Below, piece after piece: positions 35,760 to 45,959 of a DNA stretch of 64,000 bases. Where the stretch lies: assembly GCA_027257055.1 (NCBI GenBank), contig JAPVLO010000133.1, forward strand, positions 2,108,001-2,172,000, in the 5' to 3' direction. Source of the stretch: Cephalopachus bancanus. Lineage: Eukaryota; Chordata; Mammalia; Primates; Tarsiidae. The translations under genes and the position numbers were made by a program. The notes beneath the pieces are model-generated. The model was not told the origin of the DNA, ran no database searches, and saw only the letters and a list, made by a program, of their open reading frames with translations. Positions within the stretch are counted from its first letter, which is position 1. Every line of letters begins with the position of its first letter.

Positions 35760-37260
35760 TTGTGACAGATCTCTTGTTTTTCTATTTAGTTTTGTTATTT
35801 AGTGTCAGTGGGAGAGGTTTTTCCTTCTGATGTTTGCTCAACCCTTTATTCTTCACTGATCCATCCTCTGGATTTGTCTATTTTGAAATAGGATGGTAGA
35901 TGGGAAAACTTGCTGTCTCTTGCTGTTTTTGAAAGTTGACAAAGTAGGGAATGGTGCACTAGGATTCAGAAACTACTTACAAATTACAATGTTTACTTAT
36001 TGTGCTATGTGGTCCCTGAGACCCATTCCCCACTCTGTATTATTATACAAAGCAGAAACCAACACAAAAAACAACTGAACAACACACAGACATACACACT
36101 CACCCCAAAACAGACTGGAATAGCAACAAAGTGAACCAAAACAAACAACAACGACAAAAAAAAAAAACAAGAAAACTGAACACTCACACACATCCCTAGC
36201 ACAAAGTGAATGGAGAAGAAAAACCAAAACAAAAAGTCGGAAAAAAAAGGAATTCAGATCGAACCATCACACATATATTGACACATACCTTAAACTATAA
36301 AAAATGAAAATAACAAAGCAGAAGAACAAAAGAGCAAAAAGAAACCAACAACAACAACAATACAATTGAAACATGAATACTCAATCATTCACATGCATAA
36401 ACAGAAAACAACTAATAAAAGAAGAAAGAAACAGAAAAAAAATTTTGGAGAGATGCAGATCAACCCCCACACATACATGTACAAAGGAAATGTAATCAAA
36501 AAATAGACGAACTAACAAGCAAACAGGCAAAACATTTTTAAAAATTAAAACAAGAAACAAAAAACAAAAAAACTGCCCTCTTGTGGCAGTCTCTGTAATT
36601 GTTCCTCTAATCTCTCCTGCAGAGCTACCTCTTTCACTCTCTCTTCAGTGACTGGAGCGGGGAAGGAGGATGGGGAGTGGGGGTGGGGGTGGCTGCAATC
36701 CTCCTCTCCCACTCTCATATGGTCAGGGAGATCTCAGGTGGGGAGGTGCGGAATTGTTTCTTCCCAGGTATGTACTTGGGGATGCCCCAGCCAGGCCTAT
36801 CCTGAAATGGAGTTCTCCTAATGGACTGCCATCCAGGTTCTGCGTGGGTTTGTCCCTCTCAGTTATGGCCCAGCTATCTGGATCTGATGTTCAAATGATT
36901 GCTGGGGGGGAGGGGGTCTGGGTCAGCCCCAGGCTCATCACTGATCTCTTTGGAGTCCTTCTTCGTTCTTTTCTGGCAATACCTTTTTTCCTGCAGCTGG
37001 ATCAGCGTGGGGTGGGGTACCCGGGACTTAGCACTCGTCCAATCCCTCCAAAGTTTGTGCTTTTAGGATATTCCTTCTGGGTCATAATCAATCCCTGAGC
37101 AGTTGGTCCACCAGTCAGAGAGATAGGGTCTGTTGCGCCATGGTGAGCAAGTCAGAGATTTTCCCTACACCACCTTCAAGATGGTGGTGGGGTGCCTCTT
37201 TTGTCCTCTTCTGTGGGGCTTTGCCTCTAGATTTCCTCTGCAGCCACTGCCAGGCTTGAT

Positions 37261-37344
37261 TGGTGAGGCAAAACCTGGAGCCAGCAGTCTCTCCTGCTCT
37301 GGTGGTTAGGCAGAACCTGTGGTAGTAGTCTCTCCCCACTGCTT
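37261..37344 (-). repeat. 42-bp tandem repeat in the L1 5' UTR
   Basis: Two units starting at 37261 and 37303 share (plus strand) 'tggtgaggcaaaacctg' / 'tggttaggcagaacctg' and then 'agtctctcc'. Confidence 0.75.
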
Positions 37345-37655
37345 CTTCACAGGAAAATTTTTGTCCATTTAAAAGATAAATGGCACTCAGCTTCTGCAAC
37401 CTGCATAGAGCCAGTGACCAAAAGAGAAGTTGCAGCACCAGCTGTTTCGCCAGGCCTCTGGCCATTTGCTCACGAGCCCACACTTAGTCTCTCCCAGCAT
37501 TTTCTTCCCAGGAAGGGTTTTGTTGATTAAAAAAAAATAATGACACTCAACTTCTGCATCCTGGGAATCACTAGGGTCCAAACCCAGCAGCTGAAACCCC
37601 AGCTGCTGCACCAGGAGAGCCCTGGCCACTGGCTCCCTAGCCCTCACTCAGTCAG
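37326..37655 (-). repeat. ~169-bp monomer-like tandem repeat in the L1 5' UTR
   Basis: Unit 1 starts at 37326 and unit 2 at 37495. Shared blocks in order on the plus strand: 'tagtctctccc', 'cttc..cagga', 'ttttgt..att', 'actca.cttctgca', 'gcagc.gctg', 'gcac', 'ggccact/ggccatt' and 'agccc.cac'. Identity is roughly 65% by eye, with small gaps. Confidence 0.7.
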
Positions 37656-37780
37656 TCGCTAACATGCCCACTCACTCATCAACATATACACAAAATTTTC
37701 CATGTACTCACTCACTCACACCAGGACTCACATAGTCCAACCGGCTCAACCACCATCTTCCCAATCAGCTCCCATTTTTT

Positions 37781-39110
37781 GAATGTTATTTTTTTTCTTA
37801 TATAATTGATTAGGATGCTAATGGTATTTCATGACATTAGCTATAGTTTGTTTAAAATAAGAATTTAAAATTTCTGACTAGTTCAAGAAGAATGAAGGGA
37901 TTGGTGTATTGCTGTATATACATGTCAGTCCCTCAAAACATGCTGAAAATAAAAATATTAAAAATTTAAAACCCTTTTTATCCTATGTAGTATATATACT
38001 ATATGATATTATTTTAATAATTAACTGTATAGAGTTTTTAATGTACATAATCGTTTTATTGTATTAGTAAAATAATTTTAATTTAGAGAGAGCTCTGTTT
38101 ATGAGCTTTTTATTCCTTGAATGGCATTTTGGTGTCATAGCTAAAAAATTCCATTAACTAACTCAAGGTTACAGCAACTTTTTTTCTTTTTTTATTCAGA
38201 AATATTATAGTCTTCGATTTTAAACTGTTGTGTACGAATAATTTTTTGAAAAATTTAGAGTTAATTTTTGTGTTTAGTTTAAGAAATAGATCAATATTCT
38301 TTTTTTAAAAATGTGATCTCCAAATAGTCTGACATCATAGATAGACAATGACTATCTTTCTCGATTGATTTGTTTTTCCATCTTTCTCTAAAATCAATTA
38401 AATATGTATGTGTGAATCTATTGCTGTTACTTTGAGCTATAAAAACTTTGCCAGTATCATTCTTCCTAATTACTTGTCCTTTATAATAACTCAAAATCGC
38501 ATAGTACAAGTCTTCCAACTTTGCTCTGATTCAATTTTTAGCTTTTCTGTATATAAGTTTATATTAGCTTTTTGATTTCCTTTAAATAAATTTCAGTGGT
38601 ATTTTAGTAGAATTATGCTAAATCTACACATTTTTCTGGGAGAACAGACATGTTAACAATATCAACTTTTACAGTATGTAAATATTATTATTCCTTTGTA
38701 ATTTGTTTAGGTAATTTTAAATTTCAGTCAATGAAGATTTTAACTTTCAATTTAGAGATTTTACAAATATCTTTTTAGATGTATTTTAAAGTATCTCAAA
38801 ATTTTAATAGTTTGTCTCATTTATGAAATTATATTCATAAAGGAGTCTCATTTCTGATATTCGTAATTTTTTTCTTTTTTTCCTTCACTGGTCTTCATGT
38901 TTTCTCAGCTCTTCAATGAACCAACCTTTAGCTTTCTTGCTTTATCCCATTGTATCTCTTTCTTTTCCACTAATTTATACTCTTAACTTCACAATTTTAT
39001 TTTCCTGTATTCCCTTTGCTGGCAGATGTTTTTAGTACACCATTTACCTGAGTTCATAATCATTGACCTTGTATATCGTTCTCATCTCCATTTCCCTGCC
39101 TTGTACAGTT
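37781..39110 (-). mobile_element. Older L1M (antisense), right part of the split copy
   Basis: Continues the L1M broken at 30706: 'ggcattttggtgtcatagct', 'aactcaaggttacagcaact', 'gagttaatttttgtgtttag', 'ggagaacagacatgttaaca', then after an internal deletion 'tctcatttctgatattcgta' and 'tcaatgaaccaacctttagc'. The order is that of antisense ORF2. No frame survives. Confidence 0.7.
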
Positions 39111-39116
39111 CAATGG

Positions 39117-40090
39117 CCTTTTCTTTTCTTTTGAATTTTGGAGTTGAGGGGTAGAAGCATGTGTTTGTTCCATGGGTACACTGTGTACTGGTTGGGACTG
39201 GGCTTCTGCTGTCCCTATTACCAAGTAAACAATGTTACTCTTCTGGACATTTGCTTCAACAAAGAGTTTATGTTGATGACCTCAAAAGTAAATGAAACAA
39301 ACCAAAAATAGGTAAATGGGAACTAAGTAATGAAAAAACTTCTACACAGCAAATAATAAACAGAGTGAACATAAAACCTACAGAATGCAAGAAAATATTC
39401 ACAAATCATGCCCCTGACAAATAACTAATATCCAGAATCTACAAAAAAACTCAAACAACTCCATAAGAAAAAAAAAAACCATTAGAGCAGGGCAAAGGGC
39501 ATGAACAGACATTATTCAAAATGAGAAACACAAGTGACCAAAAAACACACGCAGATATCTTCAACATCACTAATCATCTGAGAAATGCAAATGAAACCGC
39601 AATAAAATATTTTATACCACTTAGAATTACTGTCACTAAAAAGTCAGAGAAGGCTAGATGGCTCACGCTGTAATCTTAGTCCTTTGAGAGGCCAAGGAGA
39701 GAGGACTGCCAGAGTCCAGGGGTTCAAGACCATCCTGGGCAACTTGGCAAGACCTTGTCTCTATAATTAAAAAAAAAATTAGCCAAGTGTGGTGATGGCT
39801 GGCACCTGTAGTTCCAGCTGCTTGGAGGGCTGAAACAGAAGGACTGCCTCAGCAGGCCGACCCTGAGTTAACCATGAACATGCTATTACATTTCAGCCTG
39901 ACAAAGACTCTGACAAAATATAAATAAACAAATAAATAAATAATAAAATCAACGAACAACCGACATTGGTGTAGTTGCAGAAAAAAGGAAACACTCATAC
40001 ACTGTTGGTGGGAATGTAAATTAGTTCAACCTCTATAAAAACAGTATGGAGATTTCTCAAAGAACTAAAATAGAACCACCATTTGACTTA
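39117..40090 (-). mobile_element. 5'-inverted (twin-primed) L1MA, interrupted by an Alu
   Basis: The left piece (39117-39255) is an antisense L1 3' UTR ('gaattttggagttgaggggt', 'tttgttccatgggtacac'). The right piece (39265-40090) is sense ORF2 C-terminal sequence ('agaatctacaaaaaaactca', 'gggcatgaacagacatt', 'aaacactcatacactgttgg'). Head-to-head pieces of one element in this order are the signature of 5' inversion during insertion. An Alu splits the right piece. Confidence 0.65.
39655..39950 (+). mobile_element. Old diverged Alu
   Basis: Dimeric but diverged: 'ggctcacgctgtaatcttag', middle A-run near 39768, 'ttccagctgcttggagggct', tail of 'aaataaataaataa'. It lacks the 'ctcagcctg' change of the other copies, so it is probably older. 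L1 sequence resumes after the tail. Confidence 0.8.
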
Positions 40091-42040
40091 GTAAACCCAC
40101 TACCTGGTAACTACCTAATGACCTTTTCTGGCATTTTACCATCAGAACATTAAAAACTTCAAATCCCAGTTTCCTGGTATCAGCATGACTAATTTCACCC
40201 TGATAAAAATATACTGCTATACTGTAGTGAAAATATTGAAATAATTCTACAAAGCTTTGTAGATGACTGTTTTTTTGATCTCCCCAAGTGTCTTCCTGCC
40301 ATCCTGGTCTGGCTTTTCCCTCTCCTTTTACACTGTTACCTACCCGCAATCTATCAGGTGCATTTGGAATCCAATTCAACTAATTTCTGCCTTTGTAAAA
40401 CAGGTGTCTGCATATTATGAATACTAGCTTTTGAATGTCATTAAATATCCTTAGGCAGTTTAAGTTTCTGAGTTTCCTTAACATTCAGATTTTAATTCTT
40501 TTTCTCTACAAGTGGAAGTATGTTAATGAGAATTTCCTTATTTTCTTCTGGGGTTAGCTAAGTATTTATAAGATGGTTATTGGTTTATCTACCATCCGAT
40601 ATTTTATACTGGATTTTCCAGACTAGATATCTAGCAGACCACATTGCTAGAAATAAAAGTCTCCTCCTTGCTCTTACAATAGATTCTGTGTCTCTCAGTT
40701 CTCAGTCATATCTTTACCAAGAATATCCTGGGGAAAGAATAATGTATATACCATTATTTTTATGAAAAAAATGTCAATTTTCTTCAATTTAACCTAAAAA
40801 CACAGTTTGGTACTCGATTTACACATACATTTGGCACAAGCATAGGGTCAATAAATCGCTTGAGAAACTATGCAGACATAGATGAGAAGTAGATTAGCAT
40901 GAATGATAGTGATGAAGGGGCATGTTAACTATTTCTATCATGTCCCTTCCTCAATATTTATGGAAAAAATGCTTTAAATAAATTCGTGGAAATATTTAGA
41001 CCTTGTTAAAAATAATACAATTGCACCACTTCAGATGTGAAAAACTATGGAAAGAATTAATCTTTTCAAATGGAGTTTTTTCTTCAATAGCTAAATGAAA
41101 TAATTCATTTGTAACAATTCTAGAATGAAAGTATTATATACACAGTAGTTATAAATTATAAATAAAATGAAGTAATTCTCCATTTTGAAAGAATAATCCT
41201 GATGTTTCAATCTCCATTTTTGTTTGACCTATGAAAACTAACCCAAGTTTGATCTAAACACTCATGGAAGAATACATTAAGATTTATAGTTTAAAAAAAA
41301 AAAACCATTAACAAATATGTAAAAGTTAATTAGCACTAAATAATTTTCTTTCAGAATCTTCTACAGACTTTTCCTTGAGTTCAAAAATATTACGTGTACA
41401 GTTGTTTGTACACTACTTCTTGAAGTCTCACAAAACCAGTGAAAATAAAATATATTCTTCTTTCACATTTCTGTATCTAATAGAATGTCTTTGTTCAAAC
41501 ATCGAAGAACTCTATTGATATCCACTATAGACAAATGTGTGGTGGTTTTTTTCATTGACCTGTAGATCTTTAAATGCCTTTTTTTTTTTTTTTGGTACCA
41601 AAAGTAAGAAATAATAATATAGCAAAATGAAGGATTTCAAAGCCGCCTACATGAAACCAATCCAAACTACTTCTGGAGCTAATAATCCTGAGCATATCAG
41701 TAGAATACTTACCATTTTGAACATGAAAAACATTATTTGCTGAATTTTATCAGGGAAATTCAATTGAAGTTATGCTTTAGAAATTATGCTTGTTGATTCT
41801 TTGAAATCTAAATCTTTGAAATCTAAAATACATCGCCCACTTAAAACATGTATATACTCCTGTGTGTGTTCCTGTGTGACTCTGTACGTATGTGTGAGTT
41901 GGTGTGCAATGTTTACAGATAATAATTAATTACTGCCCAGTTAATAATGTTTATTTCACTTAAGCAACATGGTCTATTATATTGCTTCAGCATATAAATT
42001 TCATATATTGTTCATGCAGTACTTTTTTAATTTTTTGTCT
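40091..42040. other. Unassigned AT-rich DNA
   Basis: No gene or named repeat. A poly-T run lies at 41579-41594 and a short tandem 'tctttgaaatctaaa' doublet near 41798-41827. Confidence 0.5.
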
Positions 42041-42044
42041 CAGT

Positions 42045-42310
42045 GAAGTCATTCTTCCTAGGTTTGGAGCTTGGTTCCACCATTTGCTGACTTGTTATTC
42101 TTTAGCTAGCTCCTAAATTTCTTTGTGCCCTAGTTTTATCATACAAAAAATGAGTATTACTATGCCTACCTTTTAAAAAAATTCATTGTGACTCCCTAAT
42201 AGAGTTCCTACATAGCTTAAGGCATATCGTCTACCACCCATGGCCTAGCATCTAGTACATAGTGTGCTAGCACCATATCAGCATATTGAGCATATATTTA
42301 GTATATACTA
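42045..42310 (-). mobile_element. MIR (antisense)
   Basis: Reverse-strand MIR order: 'tggttccaccatttgctgac', 'ctaaatttctttgtgcccta', 'atcatacaaaaaatgagtat', 'actatgcctacctt', 'ggcctagcatctagtacata'. Confidence 0.7.
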
Positions 42311-42623
42311 CTATTATCATTGCTATTTTATTATGTGGTACTATAATATGATTTTAACTTATATCAACTAACAATAAAGTCAATTGTTCCTATGAGAAAG
42401 CCTTGAGCCTCCACTAAAGTAGAGTAAGAGTTTTCATCCCAGAGACATTAGGACTAGGATTTAGTTTCTGACTTTGAACTGGCTAACTGTGATGTTGCAT
42501 GTTTTACTTAGTTGTTTGGGTGGGTGTGAGTCATCTGACCTGTCCATACCACCAACTATGCTCCAACTTTGCACTCACCTCTAATGTATTTATAAAATAC
42601 CTACATTATATTCAGCTTTCTTT

Positions 42624-42930
42624 TTTTTTCTTTTTCTTTTTCTTTTTTTTTTGAGTTGGAGTCTCACTCTGTCGCCCAGACTGGAGTACAGAGTCCGCTC
42701 CCGGCCACCGCAGCCTCTACCTGCTGGGCTCCGGCGATCCTTCCACCTCAGCCTTCCGAGTAGCCAGAATTACAGGCATGCGCTACCACTCCCAGCTGAT
42801 TTTTTGATTTATTGTAGAGATGAGGTCTCGCCAAGTTCCCCAGGCAGGTCTCGAACCCAAGGGCTCAGGTAATCCACTCACCTCAGCCTCCCAAAGCGCG
42901 GGATTACAGGCTGAGCCACTGAGCCCGGCT
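42624..42930 (-). mobile_element. Alu (antisense), older subfamily
   Basis: T-rich head with C interruptions, full dimer. Target-site duplication 'attcagctttcttt' (42610-42623) and 'attctgctttcttt' (42931-42944), one mismatch. It keeps the long form 'gtctcgccaagttcccc' but already has 'caaagcgcgggattac'. Confidence 0.95.
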
Positions 42931-42944
42931 ATTCTGCTTTCTTT

Positions 42945-44410
42945 CATAACTTTCAGATTACATACTTATCAACTTAATATGACATGAGAAGATGCAGAAA
43001 AGAGAATTATGATAAATACTGTGTCAACTTTTTGGTGTATGGCCTATGCTCAGAATCCTCCCACAGGAAGGCAATTCTTGAGGGAGGGATCAAGAAGCAC
43101 TATTCATAAGCAGGGGATGTCGATGTTTCCATACCCATATGCAGGGCTAGACACAGATTCCTGCAAGTCCCAGGCATCATTCAGTGAAAGGGACTTTGTG
43201 AAAGACCAGAACGGTACATTATCTTTTCAAACTTCTGATACATGCAGTTAGAATTGACATGGTTTTTATTTCTCTTACCCAAGGCATCTTTAAAGCAGCA
43301 GCGATAATAGCTCAAACACTTAAAACAGTCCTAATATACCAAGTCGAGTTATCTTCATTTAAAAGTAAATACAGAAATATATCCATTGAGTGTTTCTTAT
43401 ATACTCAAAACTGTGAAAAAAAATTGTATAGACACTATTTTATTTATCCCTCAAGACAATTTATAGATTAAGTACTACTGACAACAGAATGCAGAAGACT
43501 GAAGAATAGAGATGGTAGTGACTTCTAAAGAGACATTCTGAGAAGCAGTAGCCACACTCCAAAGTGTGAAAGCTTAACTACTATCTTAGACTGTCACTCT
43601 GATGCCTCATTTAAAAAATAAATGACTTTTTTAGTACTATCACTAGCACAATTAAGTTACTTGCAATTAAAATGGGAAAAGGAATAATTAGACAAAAAGG
43701 AAGTGTGAAAAGAAAAGATAATAGAAAAGGGCCAACATGATTTATTGTCTGTAATGAGTACCATCAACAATTGCCTCAGAAAGTGTTTAATACTGTTCAT
43801 ATCACAGGCTTGCCACCATGAAAGATGAGAGATTAGAATATTAGAAAAATAAGGCATGAGAATAATCCTTCTAAACACATCTATCAGTTGAGGCAAATCT
43901 CTCCATTCTTCACCTCTAGGCTTAGAGAATTCTTAAGAGGAGGTGAAAAAGCTAGAAGATTTTTATTATAAAATAATTTTTAAAATTTTTCCTTCATTTC
44001 AGTGGGAATAAAGTTACATATCTTCTCTTCAGTTCACGCATGAGAATATATGTTCACTCTCATACCTGAAATAAATTTGCTGAAATGTATTTACCCTGTT
44101 TTAAACACACACTATCAAAACAATTAAAATTAAAGTCTGCCTCCTTAGAAAATATGTAAGTCACCTCTAGTGGGCTCTATTTAAATGGAGTAATAGACTA
44201 GCTTTAAAACCAATTTGTACAATGCTGAATCATCTAATAAATAATATTTTTATTTACATTACTTCTTCAGTTTGTGGTTTAGTAAAACCCACTTTTTTTT
44301 TTGTTTGTTTCCACCACCCTGGTAGCCTGGGTTTCTACGTGGTCCAACCTTACTGATTAAAAGTTTATGAGAACATGTTGATGACTCATAGTGAGTCATT
44401 ATGCTTATTT
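42945..44410. other. Unassigned DNA
   Basis: No gene or family recognised. An 80-codon plus-strand frame (43009-43251) has no recognisable features and is probably chance. Confidence 0.5.
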
Positions 44411-44419
44411 CATTAAGGT

Positions 44420-44705
44420 AGACATAGAAGGGCTCATACTTTATTGTGGCTACACTAATATCCTATTTATATGAAGTTCAAAGTAGATACAACTGATCTG
44501 TGTTATTAAAATTTAAAGCAGTGATTACTTCTGAAGAGTGTGAGGGAATTGACTGACTGTGAGAAAACAGTCTGGGGTGATGGAATATTCTAAACTTGAT
44601 AGATGTGTAGGTTGCACAGATGTAGGCATTTGTCAAAACTCATCAACCTGTGCACTTAAGATCTCTGCATTCAATTGTTTGTAAAATATCCCTCAATAAA
44701 ATAGT
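44420..44705 (+). mobile_element. L1M 3' end (sense)
   Basis: 'gattacttctgaagagtgtg', 'tgatggaatattctaaactt', 'tgtcaaaactcatcaacctg', 'tgtgcacttaagatctctgc' and 'aaaatatccctcaataaaat' follow the L1M 3' terminus, including the terminal 'cctcaataaa'. Confidence 0.75.
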
Positions 44706-45114
44706 AAAAGATTATGTGATGATACCAAGTGTTAGTGAGAATATGAAGCTACTGGAAATCTTATACACTGTTGGAGAGAGTATTGCTACACCATATTGAA
44801 AACATGTATTTCAGTTAAGTAGCCCAAAACTTCATTCTTAGGCATATGCACCCTGAAAAATGTGTATACACATATGTACCGGAAAGTATTTACATAAATG
44901 CTTTTAGCAACATGACTAAAATTAGGCAAAAAAGTACAACAAAACCAAACGTCTATAAAATGCTGTATAAATATTCATGTTTTTATACAATAGGAATATT
45001 CACAGCAGCATATATTCTCTAGCAAAAACGTAAATCTTATAAATATAATGTTCATTATAAATGCATAGTACTAAATCATACATTTGTTCTTATTCCAATT
45101 GCTAAAAATAGACA

Positions 45115-45235
45115 AAGCTAATATAAATGCATATACATATAATATATAAATATTATATATAATTATATTATGAAAATGTTATTATATATAATATATATTA
45201 TATATATAAAACCAATATGTTTGTTTAAGGGATTA
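45115..45235. repeat. TA-rich low-complexity tract
   Basis: Almost pure A/T with alternating 'tatata' runs that can self-pair. Confidence 0.9.
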
Positions 45236-45271
45236 ATATATAATAAGTGCATGGAAACAGTTATAATAATT

Positions 45272-45548
45272 CAAGAAGGCCAGGCGTGGTGACTCAAGCC
45301 TGTAATCCCAGCACTTTGAGAGGCAAAGTCAAGAAGATTGCCTGAGCCCAGAGGTGACCTCGTCCACAATATATCAAAAAATTTAGCTGGGCATGGTAAC
45401 ACTCCTGTAGTTCCATCAACTTGGAAGGCTGAGGTGGAATTATCACTTGAGCCAGCAGGTCGAGGCCTGTGGTGGCAGTGAGAGTGTCACTGCACTCCAA
45501 TCTGAGCAACAGAGTGAGATGCTGACTCAAAATAATAATAATAATAAT
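45272..45548 (+). mobile_element. Old Alu with (AAT)n tail
   Basis: 'ggccaggcgtggtgactcaa', short diverged left arm, right arm with 'cactgcactccaatctgagc'. The tail is an (AAT)n microsatellite. Probable target-site duplication 'aattcaaga' / 'aactcaaga' on the two sides. Confidence 0.85.
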
Positions 45549-45959
45549 AATAACTCAAGATGATTAATTTTAGGGAGAAGAATGATTTGTGATCGGGAAG
45601 AGATACTGGATGCTTCAACCTTGCTTATGTTATTGTACTTTCTTGACGTACACATTCTTGGTATACATATTTTGTAAATAAAATGGCTATAACCATATAG
45701 TGGAATATTATTAGGCAATAAAAAGAACTGAAATCCTGATACATGCTACAACATAGATGAAACCCCAAATTGTATGACCTCACTTGTATAAATACCCAGA
45801 ATAGGCAAATCCATAGAGATAGTAAGTAGATTGGTGGCTGCTCGGGACTAGAATGAGGGAGGGATAAGACGGACTGCAGATGAATACAAAGTTTCTTTTT
45901 CAGGTTGCTTAACATGCTCTAAAATTTCTTTATAGCTATGTTTAGATGAATGATTAGTA

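Larger units (their letters stand above)
30707..37770 (-). mobile_element. Full-length L1 (antisense), TSD-flanked, nested in older L1
   Basis: About 7.06 kb from the 3' T-rich tail (left) to the 5' terminus (right). The direct repeat 'cccatttttt' is at 30697-30706 and 37771-37780. On the minus strand the order is: 5' terminus 'gggagctgattgggaagatg', ~2.0-kb 5' UTR (35760-37770), ORF1 (~34790-35759), ORF2 (30895-34700), 3' UTR (30707-30894). Numerous stops and frameshifts kill both ORFs. The same 3' end ('aaagatgtggggtac') recurs in truncated copies at 27971, 48332, 50757 and 60216, so this is one of the active lineages of its time. Confidence 0.95.
35760..37770 (-). promoter_or_regulatory. 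Long L1 5' UTR with tandem repeats
   Basis: About 2.0 kb between the L1 5' terminus and ORF1, roughly twice the ~0.9-kb 5' UTR of human L1. It divides into an A-rich (plus strand) part at 36040-36580 and a GC-richer part at 36600-37770 with CCC/GGG runs. Near the 5' end there are two ~169-bp direct repeats and a 42-bp repeat (listed separately). L1 internal promoters reside in this region, so a promoter role is inferred from position. Confidence 0.7.
44706..45915 (+). mobile_element. Second L1M (sense), interrupted
   Basis: ORF2 C-terminal region: 'cttatacactgttggagaga', 'tcattcttaggcatatgcac' and 'agtatttacataaatgcttt' at 44706-45050, resuming at 45680-45915 with 'gtggaatattattaggcaat', 'gctacaacatagatgaaacc' and 'gggagggataaga'. 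Between lie an AT-rich tract (45115-45235) and an Alu (45272-45548). Confidence 0.65.

Noticed and set aside
36670..37098. Plus-strand 142-codon frame as a host gene
   Set aside because: It lies wholly inside an L1 5' UTR on the antisense strand and has no domain. It is kept only as a low-interest ORF0-like speculation.
43009..43251. 80-codon plus-strand frame as a small gene
   Set aside because: No domain, signal peptide, splice context or similarity I can recognise; frames of this length are expected by chance.
45115..45235. TA-rich tract as a replication origin or matrix attachment site
   Set aside because: Low-complexity TA DNA between L1 pieces; nothing beyond composition supports a function.
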